From positions 496,001-560,000 of the forward strand of contig NZ_JAFCME010000001.1 of NCBI RefSeq assembly GCF_018130065.1: DNA of 64,000 nt, given 5' to 3'. Positions 24,941 to 35,094 of this stretch are shown one piece after another. Origin of the DNA: Bradyrhizobium sp. AUGA SZCCT0158. GTDB lineage: Bacteria > Pseudomonadota > Alphaproteobacteria > Rhizobiales > Xanthobacteraceae. The position numbers and the translations under genes were made by a program. Each line of letters opens with the position of its first letter. Within the stretch, counting starts at the first letter, position 1. The notes under the pieces are model-generated. The model did not search any database and had not been told where the DNA came from. It worked only from the letters and a program-made list of their open reading frames with translations.

Positions 24941-27352
24941 ATGGCTTCCGCAACGACTACCGCGCGCCCGCGCTTGCTATACGTGGTAAACGAAGACTTC
25001 GCGTTTTTGCTCAACCGGCTGCCGATGGCGAGAGCTGCGCGCGCCGCGGGCTATGAAGTGCACGTGGCCACGCGTGTCGATAAAGGCGCAAGCGCCATAG
25101 AAGCAGAGGGCTTCACGCTTCATAGGATACCATTCCGCCGGGGCGGATTGTCTCCATTTGCTGCAGTTCCGACCATCGCTGCGCTTCGACGGCTTGAAAG
25201 CAAGATCAGGCCGCAGATCGTTCATCACTCCGGCCTGCAATGCTGCGTGTATGGATCGATTGCAGCCTTGGGACGAAAAATCCCGCTTGTCAACGCCATT
25301 ACCGGCCTGGGCTACATCTTTACTTCGGTAACCTGGCGAACAGGGCTTCTGAAACGAAGCATGGCTATTCTCCTTCCGTGGCTCTTCAACAGGAAGCAAA
25401 GCGTCGTTCTCGTCCAGAATCCCGACGACCTGTCCGCCCTCGAAAGCCTCGGAATAGAGCACGGTCGAACGATCCTGATCCCCGGATCCGGTGTCGATAC
25501 AGATGTGTTGCAGCCACTGCCGGAGCCGACTGGCCCAATTACGATGGGCTTCGCCGGGCGCTTGCTAACCGACAAAGGAATTCGGGCGCTGGTAGCCGCC
25601 CACGGCATTTTGCGAGAACAAGGTCACGATATAAACCTGATCATTGCCGGTAATCCCGATCCAGCCAACCCCGCCTCCGTCCAAATTGAAGAAGCGTGGG
25701 AATGGAGCCAACGGCCGGGGATTACCTGGCTTGGACACATCGAAAATATCGTCTCGCTTTGGCGGCGCTGCCATTTTGCCGTCTTGCCGTCGCATCGCGA
25801 AGGCCTGCCCATGAGTCTGCTTGAAGCAGCAGCCTGCGGCAGAGCGATGATCGCCACCGACGCTCCGGGCTGCCGTGAAGTTGTCATTCATGATCATACC
25901 GGCGTCCTGGTGCCTATCGAGGATCCAATAGCACTTGCTGCGGCGATCCTTGGCCTGGCGAACTCGTTCCAGCTTCGCGACCGTTACGGACAAGCTGCGA
26001 GAAAGCTCGTCGTCGAAAAGCTGTCAGCCAAAATCATCGGGGACTCCGTCGTCGAACTCTACGACGAGCTAACGCGAAATCGGCACCAGCATCGGGCGCC
26101 AGACAATTCGATACTGCCTGGTCTCCAGGTGCAGAGTGCTGGGAAAATCCTGCTCGTTTCTCAGCATTATGCCCCGTTTCCGAGCACGACCTCGGCCTAT
26201 ATGACCGAGATTGCCGAGGAGTTGGCTCGCGACTGCGACGTCACCGTTCTGTCGGGCTCGCCCGGCTCCAACTCGAAGGCGCCCCCGAAGTCATCCTTCC
26301 CCACAATTATTGAGATAAAGAGCTGGTGGCCGGGAAAATCAGCGCTGGTTTCAAGATCACTTGCCGCAGTCCTGTTCGCATTACAGGTGTTCTTTGCCAT
26401 CCTGAAGCACGCCCGCCGCGAGGACGCCATCCTTTGCGTTACGACGCCTTTCACAGTTCCGTACGCCGTAACTGTAGCAGCGAGGCTCCGCAAAATTCCC
26501 GCGGCACTTATTATTCATGACTTCTATCCGGACACGCTTGTCATGGCCGGCATTCTGCATCCCCGCTCTATAGTAACCAAAATCATGCGTTGGGCGAACT
26601 CTGTCTTGTTCAAATGGCTCGACGCTGTCGTCACCATCGGGCGCGATATGAATGTGCTGTTGATGGCCTATCCACGCATGCAGCCAAGCAAGATCGTCTT
26701 TATCCCAAATTGGCCAACGCTGCCCATTCAACATCGAGTCGTCACCGAGAATTCCTTTCGCGTCCGCTGCGGAAGCAAATTTCTGGTGGCCATGTCCGGA
26801 AACGCGGGATTCACTCACGATCCCAACTCCGTGTTCGAAGCTGCTCGAATACTGGAACACAATACGGACATTCACTTCCTGTTTTCGGGCGAGGGCGTCG
26901 GCTGGACCACATTGAAGAAAAGGCAGGCGACGACGCCCCTGCGTAACGTCACTTTGATTGAGCGCGTGCCCGAAGCGGAGCTGGAAGAATTCCTGTCGGC
27001 CGCCGACATTTGGATAATCCCGTATCGTAAAAACAATACCGGCGTGTCCGTACCAAGCCGGATCTATAATCTGCTCGCTGTGGGACGACCGGTGATAATC
27101 TGCTCAGAGCCGGATGCGGAGGCTGCTCTTCTGGTGCAGGAACATGATTTGGGCTGGGTGGTACAACCCGAAGATCCAGCCGCAATTGCTCGCACCGTCG
27201 AGTTTGCAGCTTCGGCCGCGGGCAATACCCAAGAGAAGGGACGGCGGGCGATCGAGATTGTCCGTAACTATGCACGACCAACCGCGTTGAATTCATACCG
27301 GCAACTGATGCGTCGGCTTCTGAACAAGCACGCTGCTGTGTCTAATGAATGA
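24941..27352 (+). CDS. Two GT4 glycosyltransferases fused in one protein
   Basis: This 803-aa protein contains two complete GT-B glycosyltransferases. Residues 1-390 resemble PglA/WbpT-like GT4 enzymes: NEDFAFLLNRLPMARAA, AITGLGYIF, GFAGRLLTDKG and the donor-site SHREGLPMSLLEAAACG. Residues 405-803 are a WbuB-like GT4: LLVSQHYAPFPSTTSAYMTE, IIHDFYPDTL, VAMSGNAG and WIIPYRKNNTGVSVPSRIYN. The second unit has no full E-x7-E motif, the donor site reading VPSRIYNLLAVGRPVI. Such a fusion could add two sugars in succession. The start at 24941 is preferred; an ATG at 24866 would add 25 residues unlike the family. Confidence 0.88.
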   Translation: MASATTTARPRLLYVVNEDFAFLLNRLPMARAARAAGYEVHVATRVDKGASAIEAEGFTLHRIPFRRGGLSPFAAVPTIAALRRLESKIRPQIVHHSGLQCCVYGSIAALGRKIPLVNAITGLGYIFTSVTWRTGLLKRSMAILLPWLFNRKQSVVLVQNPDDLSALESLGIEHGRTILIPGSGVDTDVLQPLPEPTGPITMGFAGRLLTDKGIRALVAAHGILREQGHDINLIIAGNPDPANPASVQIEEAWEWSQRPGITWLGHIENIVSLWRRCHFAVLPSHREGLPMSLLEAAACGRAMIATDAPGCREVVIHDHTGVLVPIEDPIALAAAILGLANSFQLRDRYGQAARKLVVEKLSAKIIGDSVVELYDELTRNRHQHRAPDNSILPGLQVQSAGKILLVSQHYAPFPSTTSAYMTEIAEELARDCDVTVLSGSPGSNSKAPPKSSFPTIIEIKSWWPGKSALVSRSLAAVLFALQVFFAILKHARREDAILCVTTPFTVPYAVTVAARLRKIPAALIIHDFYPDTLVMAGILHPRSIVTKIMRWANSVLFKWLDAVVTIGRDMNVLLMAYPRMQPSKIVFIPNWPTLPIQHRVVTENSFRVRCGSKFLVAMSGNAGFTHDPNSVFEAARILEHNTDIHFLFSGEGVGWTTLKKRQATTPLRNVTLIERVPEAELEEFLSAADIWIIPYRKNNTGVSVPSRIYNLLAVGRPVIICSEPDAEAALLVQEHDLGWVVQPEDPAAIARTVEFAASAAGNTQEKGRRAIEIVRNYARPTALNSYRQLMRRLLNKHAAVSNE

Positions 27353-27506
27353 TGAGATCACTCGCAGCTGTCGGGACAAATCCCCGAACGCCAACGCCCC
27401 CGAAAGCATGACTTTTAGCTGTTGACTCTCGTAGAGGTTTATTCCTTATCCAGAGAATGCGCTCCAATCCGCCATTCGAAACCTTTCACTCCAAGGCACG
27501 CTCGTT

Positions 27507-28457
27507 ATGACTAAAGGTCTGGTTCTGGTAACGGGCGGAAACGGATACGTGGGCCGGGAGTTGGTGCGTCAGTTGATCGCCCAGCGAGATTGCGAAGTCC
27601 ACGTACTGGACAATATGGCCAGCGGTGAACATCGTCTGGCGCAAATGGACGAGCAAGCTTTCGTACTGCACCGGCAGGATATCCGGGACACGGATGCGGT
27701 TTCGGAATTGCTCAGGACGATACGGCCGTCGATAATCTATCATTTGGCTGCAGTTCATTTCATTCCAGCGTGCGAAGCCGAGCCCGGGAATGCGGTCGCA
27801 ATCAACGTGGCGGGAACCGTCAATCTGCTGAACGCAACTCCGGCCGGGACCAAGTTCGTCTTCGCTTCATCGGCCGCCGTCTACCGACCGTTGCCCGACG
27901 CGCATCTGGAACGCGACGAAGACCTCGGCCCGGTCGATGTCTACGGCTACACAAAATTGCACGGCGAGCATTTTGTCAGGCATTACCACAACCAAAACAA
28001 GGTCCGCGGCATCATCGTCAGACTTTTCAACGTCGTCGGGCCCGGTGAGACCAACCCGCATCTCGTACCGGCGATCATCAGCCAGCTTGCTTCCGGTAAC
28101 CGCCAACTCGCGCTGGGAAACCTGTTTCCGCACCGGGATTACATCGACGTCAGCGACGTTGCTTATGGATTCCGCGCGCTCGCCAGGCACGATGCTTTCG
28201 AGGGCGGTCCGCTGATTTCGAATCTTGGCACCGGAAACACGCACTCCGTGGGTGACGTCGTCGCGACGATCGGGACCGCGGCCGGAGTGACCGTCGATGT
28301 TCAGCAGGACCCGCTTCGTGTGCGTGCTGTTGATCGTCCGATGCTGAAGTCGTCAACTCAGAAACTGAGGCAGATTACCGGCTGGGCCCCGTCCATCTCA
28401 CTTGCCGAAAGCATGCATCGCGCATGGACAAATCGGATGGAGGATAGACTAACGTGA
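27507..28457 (+). CDS. NAD-dependent sugar epimerase/dehydratase (extended SDR)
   Basis: This 316-aa enzyme acts on a nucleotide sugar. The Rossmann motif is GGNGYVGREL at residues 8-17. FASSAAVY and the catalytic YGYTKLH (Y-x-x-x-K) follow, with IVRLFNVVGPGE and HRDYIDVSDVA as in UDP-glucose 4-epimerase relatives. It may make UDP-galactose, a uronic acid or a deoxysugar. The stop overlaps the next glycosyltransferase start by 4 nt, so the pair is co-translated. Confidence 0.88.
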   Translation: MTKGLVLVTGGNGYVGRELVRQLIAQRDCEVHVLDNMASGEHRLAQMDEQAFVLHRQDIRDTDAVSELLRTIRPSIIYHLAAVHFIPACEAEPGNAVAINVAGTVNLLNATPAGTKFVFASSAAVYRPLPDAHLERDEDLGPVDVYGYTKLHGEHFVRHYHNQNKVRGIIVRLFNVVGPGETNPHLVPAIISQLASGNRQLALGNLFPHRDYIDVSDVAYGFRALARHDAFEGGPLISNLGTGNTHSVGDVVATIGTAAGVTVDVQQDPLRVRAVDRPMLKSSTQKLRQITGWAPSISLAESMHRAWTNRMEDRLT

Positions 28458-29677
28458 CGGCCACCAAGCTGCGCGTTGGCGCGGTCGTCGTCACGCCACC
28501 GACGTTCAAGGCAAGCGGAGGGGTATCGGCTGCGATCCAACTAACCGAGAGAATCGCAAAGCAGATCGACAGCGCGCTGTTGCTGATGGCCGAGGATAAT
28601 GGCGAAACCGTCGAGAACGGTCTGCGCATAGTCCGTCAAAAGGCGGCAAATTCCCTGCTGCCCCTGCGGCGTGTCCTGCCGCGGCAAGCCGTCACTCTCG
28701 CATGGCGAGCGAATATCAAGCCATGGCTTCGCCAGGGACAGTTCGATGTCGTTCATTTCCACAATCCTCACCCGCCCGGTGCTCTCAAAGCTGCTGCGCA
28801 GGCCTGCAAAGACCTCAAAATCCCCTACGTGATTTCAACGCACGGCTTCATCGAATTCAACGAATTCTCACAAGGCTTCGGTGCCCCTGCCTGGCAAAAG
28901 CCATTGCTGGAACTGCTGGTGCGTCGACCGGTCGTACACGTGGCGCAGAACGCGGCGAGAGTCCTGATGCTCTCGCCTCAGGAGGAACCCGTTCTATCCG
29001 GCATGGGGGTGCATCCTCGCAATCTTCGCGTCGTATCCAATGGCGTGGACCCCTACTTCACGATTCCTGTTTCAGAAGCAGAGCGGCAACGACTGGTCGC
29101 ACGCTTCGCTCTTCCGACCGATCGTCCTCTGATGCTGTATGTGGGTAACCACACGGCAAACAAGGGCCTGGACGTACTGCTCAGAGCCCTGCCCCTGATG
29201 CGCGAAAAGGCTGTGGCTGTTGTCGCCGGTGCTATCCGCTCGCAGAAGGAGCATGCGCAGCTCCTTGCTGACAACGGCATGCCTGCTGGCAGTGAAAAGA
29301 TTCTATTCACCGATTTCATCACCCGCGAAGAACTGCGCGCCCTCTATCAGAGCGTCGACTTGTTCGTCTTTCCCTCGCGCGCCGATACGCTGCCGCTTGT
29401 CATTCTGGAAGCCATGGCCAGCGGCCTGCCGGTCGTTTCGACCTTGATTGGCGGAATTCCATTCGAAGTTTCCGCCGACACAGGGATCCTGATGAAGCCC
29501 GGCGATCCCGCAGCACTCGCTTCGGCGCTGGACCGGCTGTGTGCCGACCAGCCACTCCGCAAGGCGATGGGCGATGCCGGGCGCGCACGTGTCACTCAGC
29601 TCTTTAACTGGGAGAAATCGGCAGAACAGGCCGTGGCTATTTACGAGGAAGTCGTTTCCAACAAGACGTCGCAATAG
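28454..29677 (+). CDS. GT4 glycosyltransferase
   Basis: This 407-aa GT-B enzyme begins at GTG 28454, in the GTGA overlap with the previous gene. Motifs are KASGGVSAAIQ in the acceptor half, FDVVHFHNPHPPG, VSNGVDPYF, LYVGNHTANKGLDVLL, and SRADTLPLVILEAMASGLPVV at the donor site, which includes the conserved glutamate. It probably extends the same saccharide as the upstream epimerase product. It converges on the methyltransferase at 29707 with a 29-bp gap. Confidence 0.9.
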   Translation: MTATKLRVGAVVVTPPTFKASGGVSAAIQLTERIAKQIDSALLLMAEDNGETVENGLRIVRQKAANSLLPLRRVLPRQAVTLAWRANIKPWLRQGQFDVVHFHNPHPPGALKAAAQACKDLKIPYVISTHGFIEFNEFSQGFGAPAWQKPLLELLVRRPVVHVAQNAARVLMLSPQEEPVLSGMGVHPRNLRVVSNGVDPYFTIPVSEAERQRLVARFALPTDRPLMLYVGNHTANKGLDVLLRALPLMREKAVAVVAGAIRSQKEHAQLLADNGMPAGSEKILFTDFITREELRALYQSVDLFVFPSRADTLPLVILEAMASGLPVVSTLIGGIPFEVSADTGILMKPGDPAALASALDRLCADQPLRKAMGDAGRARVTQLFNWEKSAEQAVAIYEEVVSNKTSQ

Positions 29678-29706
29678 TTCTTAGTGAGAGATGGCCGACA
29701 TCGGCT

Positions 29707-30561
29707 TCATCGCTCCGGCTTGTATCCCACAAACGAATAGAGTCGACCGGGCCGGTTGTCGAATTGTTCGGCGATCAACAGCATGAACCTGAACATGCGG
29801 TCATGACTCAGAAGCGCCCGCCAGCCCGGGACAGGAAGCCTGGCCGAAAGCCGTGAGACGACAGCCGATCGCAAGCTCTCAAATGTGTAAGGGAACAAGT
29901 TGATCGGGCTTGTAAGGGGCGGAAGTATCTCGAGCGGCTCAAAGCCGGCAGTGCGCAACGCGCCAACGTAGCGATCAAGACGAAAGGCGTTCTCACCGCC
30001 ATAAAGCCGATGCAGCGGATGCTGGTCCAAGAAATTCTGAAGGTCGGAATCACGACTAATGACATGTTCGCGGGCGGCAACAGCAATGCCACCCGGCTTC
30101 AGTACGCGATAGATTTCACGGCATGCACCTTCCAGATTGGTCGTGTGATGAAGCACCGCTCGCGCAAACACGACATCGAAGCTCGCATCGGCAAACGGCA
30201 ACCGCTCGGAAACTTCCTCGACAATATCAATGGCAATTCCGGCATCGTGCGCGAGCATGCGTATCGCTGCTGCGCCAACAATCTTGCTTGGATCCGGTTC
30301 AAGGGCCGTGACCGCGAAGCCATCACGGGCCAGTGCGTAGCTGGCGATACCACGGCCAGCTCCGATATCGAGCGCTCGGCCACGACGACCATGCAATATT
30401 TTGGAGACCGCGCGCCACTCCTCCGATGCATGGTAACGAGCCGCCGCATCCACCAATGGGTCATCGTAGTATGCGTCGCGCGCAACTTGCTGCTGCTCGG
30501 GTTGATTTCGAAACCAGACGACCGCCTCTTCCCAGGACGACAGCTTGGGATCAGCGCTCAT
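29707..30561 (-). CDS. SAM-dependent methyltransferase
   Basis: This 284-aa class I methyltransferase has motif [17 protein letters not shown], an acidic residue at the end of strand 2 ([10 protein letters not shown]), and post-[14 protein letters not shown]. The family of methyltransferase-11 enzymes often methylates sugars or lipids. The start at 30561 overlaps the acetyltransferase stop by 11 nt. In this neighbourhood O-methylation of the surface saccharide is likely; the target is unknown. Confidence 0.87.
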   Translation of the reverse strand: MSADPKLSSWEEAVVWFRNQPEQQQVARDAYYDDPLVDAAARYHASEEWRAVSKILHGRRGRALDIGAGRGIASYALARDGFAVTALEPDPSKIVGAAAIRMLAHDAGIAIDIVEEVSERLPFADASFDVVFARAVLHHTTNLEGACREIYRVLKPGGIAVAAREHVISRDSDLQNFLDQHPLHRLYGGENAFRLDRYVGALRTAGFEPLEILPPLTSPINLFPYTFESLRSAVVSRLSARLPVPGWRALLSHDRMFRFMLLIAEQFDNRPGRLYSFVGYKPER

Positions 30562-31120
30562 CGGGCGACAGCTCCCTGACAACGACCGCAGGGTTTCCCG
30601 CCGCGATCGAGAACGCCGGCACGTCCCTAGTGACGACCGCCCCGGCCGCGACGATCGCACCCTGCCCAACGGTGACGCCGCGCAGCACAAAGGCACCAGC
30701 GCCTATCCAGGCGTCGTCGTGAATCGTAACAGGCTGCTCGCCCAACTCCAGCTTACGCGGATGACCACGCTCGAATATTTCCCTGGCCTGCTGGTGTCGT
30801 TGCGAGGCTTGCAGCGGATGCGTAAGGTTATCGAATATATTGACGGAATGGGAAATCAGAACGCGATGTCCGATTTCGATCGATACCGCGGACCAAATGC
30901 GGGTTCCGTCTCCCACATAGCACCAATCGCCCAGCACAATTTTCCCCCCGTGCCCGAACGTCATCAACTCGCCGCGCACAAACGTATCGCTGCCAATCAG
31001 GATACGATCGGAGTCGCCGGCGGCATTTTTAATGCGCGCCGCTTGACTGAGGCGCGACCTGGCACCGACCCTGCAGGTTGCACGCCCCAGGATCTGCTGG
31101 GCTAGACGGTGAAGGTTCAT
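30551..31120 (-). CDS. Hexapeptide-repeat acetyltransferase
   Basis: This 189-aa left-handed beta-helix acyltransferase shows repeated hexapeptides: [17 protein letters not shown], then [20 protein letters not shown] and [14 protein letters not shown] near the C-terminus, as in WcaF/CatB-type sugar O-acetyltransferases. It starts at the ATG at 31120 after GAACC-rich DNA with no strong ribosome-binding site. It is the middle gene of the minus-strand set 32249 to 29707 and probably acetylates the saccharide. Confidence 0.87.
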   Translation of the reverse strand: MNLHRLAQQILGRATCRVGARSRLSQAARIKNAAGDSDRILIGSDTFVRGELMTFGHGGKIVLGDWCYVGDGTRIWSAVSIEIGHRVLISHSVNIFDNLTHPLQASQRHQQAREIFERGHPRKLELGEQPVTIHDDAWIGAGAFVLRGVTVGQGAIVAAGAVVTRDVPAFSIAAGNPAVVVRELSPDER

Positions 31121-31160
31121 GTAGTTCAACTGCGCTATTGGCCGGGAGTAATTAACACGA

Positions 31161-32249
31161 TCATAACCGCCCGACGAGATCAACAAAGCTCTTCCATTGC
31201 AATGGCTTACTGTAAGAGGCGGTGACCCTTTCGCGACCGAGCGAGGCAATCCTCGACGATTCATCACAGTCCGCCAGCCGCTCCTCAATGAGGGTAAGCG
31301 CTTCCTCGGGCGAGCCATAGGTCGCGATTGTGACGCCAGGTTCCATCGCCTCTGGGTACCGCCCGTCATCCGACACCAGCAAGGCACCGCATCCCATGGC
31401 CTCGAAGCATCTCATATTGCCACGATCCGCTCCCGCCATATCGATCGCGCCGTTGAGCACGATCTTGGATCGCCCGATGAGATCATAGAGCTGCCGTCCG
31501 AAGACCGGCGGCTTGGCAATTTTCGATATCGCGCGAGGTCGGCGATGCTTCTTCAGGGGCGGCAAGAACCCGAGCGCGGTCTCGGCGAGCCGCGTCAGAC
31601 GCGATGCGTCAAGGCAGAACACCACGTTCCGTCTCACGGCGAGTGCAGCGACCCGCTCCAAAATGGCCGCACGACGCGAATGGTGTCGCGAGTAACCGCC
31701 AACGAACAACACGTCGATAGGTCGGTCGCCGCGACCATACTTATCCATCAGCGGGTCAATCGCCGGAAAAAACGGCGCAACATTGCAGCCTTTCCGTCGC
31801 CAGTCATCAAGAATGGAGGGGAAATTGCTGACCACGGCATCGTAGGCCGACAGATCGACACCACCCGATGGCGCAGCACGCCAGCATACGGCTCTTCTTA
31901 CACACCCGGGCAGCTTGCGAACAAAGCTGCTGCTGTAGCGGATCGGATCCAGATTGTAGAACACCTCAGCGCGATGATGCTCGATCTGCGCCAGGAGAAT
32001 GTCCTCCGGCGCGCTCGCCGACGCCATCCCGTGCTCGCGCGCCCAGTACGTCTGCAGCGTCTTGTCATTGGCATTGGTAAAGAATGCATCGGGCGATCGG
32101 TCAATGACCGGCTGGAGGAAATGCAACACACCGAACCTGTCGTCCAGGAACACGCGCAGTCGATCGTCGAAGCTAACGGCCCCGGCCGCAAGACCATCAA
32201 AATGCTGCAGGTAAGATGGGTAAAGAGCGCTATTCTGAAATAACCGCAT
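31161..32249 (-). CDS. Glycosyltransferase-like protein (GT-B, family-1 type)
   Basis: This 362-aa protein has a divergent N-terminal half and a C-terminal domain resembling the CgeB/glycosyl-transferases-group-1 type: [46 protein letters not shown] and [14 protein letters not shown]. The conserved E in [12 protein letters not shown] is the usual donor-binding glutamate. It leads the minus-strand trio with the acetyltransferase and methyltransferase. The sugar is unknown. Confidence 0.8.
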   Translation of the reverse strand: MRLFQNSALYPSYLQHFDGLAAGAVSFDDRLRVFLDDRFGVLHFLQPVIDRSPDAFFTNANDKTLQTYWAREHGMASASAPEDILLAQIEHHRAEVFYNLDPIRYSSSFVRKLPGCVRRAVCWRAAPSGGVDLSAYDAVVSNFPSILDDWRRKGCNVAPFFPAIDPLMDKYGRGDRPIDVLFVGGYSRHHSRRAAILERVAALAVRRNVVFCLDASRLTRLAETALGFLPPLKKHRRPRAISKIAKPPVFGRQLYDLIGRSKIVLNGAIDMAGADRGNMRCFEAMGCGALLVSDDGRYPEAMEPGVTIATYGSPEEALTLIEERLADCDESSRIASLGRERVTASYSKPLQWKSFVDLVGRL

Positions 32250-32310
32250 TCAAGGGTCCGCCAAAGGATGCCATGAGATAGCAAACTGCACACGAATAAC
32301 AACACTCAAC

Positions 32311-32329
32311 GCGTCTGTAGCTCAGACGC
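32311..32329. promoter_or_regulatory. Inverted repeat in a divergent promoter region
   Basis: GCGTCTG and CAGACGC form a perfect 7-bp inverted repeat with a 5-nt spacer, between the divergent genes starting at 32249 and 32432. It could be an operator or a leader hairpin. No matching regulator is known. Confidence 0.35.
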
Positions 32330-32431
32330 CCAACCGACCATTGGTTCGCCCACAGTTGACACCCCCATGTGCTGCTGCGAAATAGGCCAGTTCTCGCTTC
32401 AGGCGGCGGGTATGCGAGACCGGAATAGCGT

Positions 32432-33157
32432 ATGAGCAACAAGAATACCGTGGGCCACCAGATCGAAACAGAGTCGATCTATTCCAACGCGGAGTATCTC
32501 GCGCACAATCCCACTTGGCATGCCGAGGATTCAGCCTGGAAGGCCGCCAAGATATGCAGCACCCTGCGCAGGAACAATCTCAATCCGTCCCGGATTGCAG
32601 AAATTGGCTGCGGCGCGGGCGAGATCCTGGTGCAGCTCAAGACCCTTCTGCCCGAAAGCACTTTCGTCGGCTATGAGATGTCCGGGCAAGCCTTCGAGCT
32701 GGCGCGAAAGCGCGAACGTCCCGGCTTACACTACGTCAACACTAATATGCTGGACGAAAACGTCCACTTCGACGCCCTGCTGTGCATTGATGTATTCGAG
32801 CATGTCGACGACTATATCGGGTTCATCAAATCGATCCGCAGCTACGCTGATTACAAGATTTTTCATATCCCGCTGGATCTATCGGTCTTCGCGGTGGCGC
32901 GGAGAGATACGCTGCTGGACGCGCGGCGGCGCGTGGGGCACCTGCACTATTTCACCAAGGAAACCGCGATCGAGACCATCAGGTATTGCGGCTACGAAAT
33001 AATCGACACCGATTTCACCGCGCGAGCAGTTGAACTTGATAGCGGCAGGTTACGCACCAACCTGATGAAGCTGCCGCGCGCGCTGTTATCAAAAGTCTCG
33101 CCGGCTCTTGCCGCCCGTATTTTGGGAGGCTGGTCGCTGATGGTGTTGGCTAAATAG
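32432..33157 (+). CDS. SAM-dependent methyltransferase
   Basis: This 241-aa class I methyltransferase has motif I IAEIGCGAGEILVQL, followed by FVGYEMSGQAFELA and FDALLCIDVFEHVDDY, typical of the methyltransferase-23 type. The C-terminal third (GHLHYFTKETAIETIRYCGY) is also characteristic. It is a single plus-strand gene between two minus-strand sets, so it probably has its own promoter in 32250-32431. A polysaccharide or nucleotide-sugar substrate is inferred from context. Confidence 0.87.
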   Translation: MSNKNTVGHQIETESIYSNAEYLAHNPTWHAEDSAWKAAKICSTLRRNNLNPSRIAEIGCGAGEILVQLKTLLPESTFVGYEMSGQAFELARKRERPGLHYVNTNMLDENVHFDALLCIDVFEHVDDYIGFIKSIRSYADYKIFHIPLDLSVFAVARRDTLLDARRRVGHLHYFTKETAIETIRYCGYEIIDTDFTARAVELDSGRLRTNLMKLPRALLSKVSPALAARILGGWSLMVLAK

Positions 33158-33249
33158 ACTTCAGTACCGGGGGAGCCGACAGAATTCCACAATCCGAGAA
33201 GAAACGAGCAGGAGTGAGGGGATTGGAAATACTATTCTCTTTAAAAACG

Positions 33250-35091
33250 TCATCCCGGCAGGCGAGCCAGTACCCATTTCATATGGAGATAGGGCCAAAT
33301 TCGTCCCGCCGACTCCCAATCCCAAGACCTGTCACGATTCAACTTCAAAACTGCCTTCTCGAACGCCGGTTCATCAACCAGTTCCGTGAAGGCCTCAACC
33401 TTCTTTGCCAGCAAGGATGCGGTCCAGGAAGAAAGCGGACCGTTCAACCATTCCGGCATCGGCGAATTGAAGCCGATTTTGCGCTTTGCGGTCCGGATTG
33501 ATTCCGGCATGCAGCCGGCCATGGCTCGACGCGCAATCAACTTCGAGTATCCGTCGGCGTACTTGGCTTCTTCCGGAAGAGCAACCGCATAGGTCACCAG
33601 CCGCCAATCCAGAAAAGGCATCCGCACTTCGATCCCGTGCGCCATCGACAGGCGATCGAAGTTGCGCAGGATTGTCGGCAGAACGGTTCCATGGAGCATA
33701 CGATAGAGCCTGCGATTGAAGGAACCCCACTCGGTCGGCAAATGGTCCTCATCGCCAACCACCGCGAATCCCCGCGGCAGCGAGGAAAGCCCGCCTCGCA
33801 GAAAAAAATGGCCTCGTCGCTTGAGTAGTGCCGCGCGCGCGAAATCCACGGCGTTTGACAAAAACCGCCAGCGCTCCATGATGCCAGAAACAACGTTACG
33901 CATCCAAAACGCCCCCGTACCACCCGCCTGCAGATAGCCCCCCATCAATTCATCGGCACCATGGCCATCGAGCGAAACAAGCACTTTCTGGCGACGCAGT
34001 TCCCGATAGATCAACCAGACGGCAGTTGGCAGACCAATGTAGACCTCGTCCATGTCTTCGAGCACACGATCGAAATCCCGCAAGGCGTCGTCATCACCGA
34101 TCTGCAGTATCGTGGGCTCAACACCTGCCCAGGCAGCGGCTTCCTCGGCCTGTGGTCGCTCGTCGTTGGGGGATCCCGGAAACGACGCGACAAAGGCGTG
34201 CCGCCAGGCATGATTGCCACGCGGCCCCATCCCCTTCTTCTCGGCTTCGGACATCGTGCAAATGATGGCAGAGGAATCGAATCCGCCGGACAGGCAGGTG
34301 CCAATCGGCACGTCACTGCGCATGCGCAAAGCCACGGCATCTCGAAAAATCTGTCCGAAACGTTCGACCCGCTCGGCCTCAGTGGAGGGTAACTGAGGCA
34401 GATGATCCAGCGTACGCCACCAACGCGTAACGCTGGTACGGCCGCCCCTGATCCAAAGATGGTGCCCTCCCTGCAACCGCTTGATTTCCCGGTGCAGGGT
34501 CCGCTCGCTTCCCTCTATGCCAAAGGCATCGACCATGATCCGGCGCGCAGCATCTGCATCAATGTCGGTAGGCACCAATCCGGATCGAACAATGGCGCGC
34601 ATTTCCGACGCAAACACCAGGCGGCCGTCCGAGATCGAATAAAGCAATGGTTTGATGCCGAACCGGTCGCGGGCGAGGAAAACGTCGCCAGATACCTTGT
34701 CCGCGATCGCCAGTGCCCACATTCCGTTGAAGCGCAGGAGCATGTCCGGTCCCCACGCCTGCCAGGCGGCGAGGATAACTTCGGTATCGGACTCGGTGCG
34801 GAACGGGACGCCCGCAGCTTGCAACTCTGCCCGCAATTCGAGGAAATTGTAGACCTCGCCATTATAGACGATGACAAAACGGCCATCCCCCGAATGCATC
34901 GGCTGATCGCCACGGGCGCCGGGGTCGATAATCGCTAAACGCCGATGTCCGAGCGCGATCCGCTTGTCATCGCTGAACCAGAATCCCGCACCATCGGGAC
35001 CGCGGTGAGCGATCAGACCGGTAATTTTCTCGATGGCAGATGGAGTGACAGCTTCGCCGCGCAGATCGACGATACCAGCAATACCGCACAT
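33250..35091 (-). CDS. AsnB-like glutamine-dependent amidotransferase
   Basis: This 613-aa protein of the asparagine-synthetase type takes ammonia from glutamine and joins it to an activated carboxylate. Residue Cys2 (MCGIAGIVD) is the Ntn glutaminase nucleophile. The C-terminal synthetase domain has the PP-loop CLSGGFDSSAI and SLDGHGADELMGGY. In an operon with wlb-type genes and a flippase it more likely amidates a uronic acid than aspartate, as proposed for WbpS-type proteins. It is the last gene of the minus-strand set and starts 3 nt after the flippase stop. Confidence 0.9.
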   Translation of the reverse strand: MCGIAGIVDLRGEAVTPSAIEKITGLIAHRGPDGAGFWFSDDKRIALGHRRLAIIDPGARGDQPMHSGDGRFVIVYNGEVYNFLELRAELQAAGVPFRTESDTEVILAAWQAWGPDMLLRFNGMWALAIADKVSGDVFLARDRFGIKPLLYSISDGRLVFASEMRAIVRSGLVPTDIDADAARRIMVDAFGIEGSERTLHREIKRLQGGHHLWIRGGRTSVTRWWRTLDHLPQLPSTEAERVERFGQIFRDAVALRMRSDVPIGTCLSGGFDSSAIICTMSEAEKKGMGPRGNHAWRHAFVASFPGSPNDERPQAEEAAAWAGVEPTILQIGDDDALRDFDRVLEDMDEVYIGLPTAVWLIYRELRRQKVLVSLDGHGADELMGGYLQAGGTGAFWMRNVVSGIMERWRFLSNAVDFARAALLKRRGHFFLRGGLSSLPRGFAVVGDEDHLPTEWGSFNRRLYRMLHGTVLPTILRNFDRLSMAHGIEVRMPFLDWRLVTYAVALPEEAKYADGYSKLIARRAMAGCMPESIRTAKRKIGFNSPMPEWLNGPLSSWTASLLAKKVEAFTELVDEPAFEKAVLKLNRDRSWDWESAGRIWPYLHMKWVLARLPG

Positions 35092-35094
35092 GAA

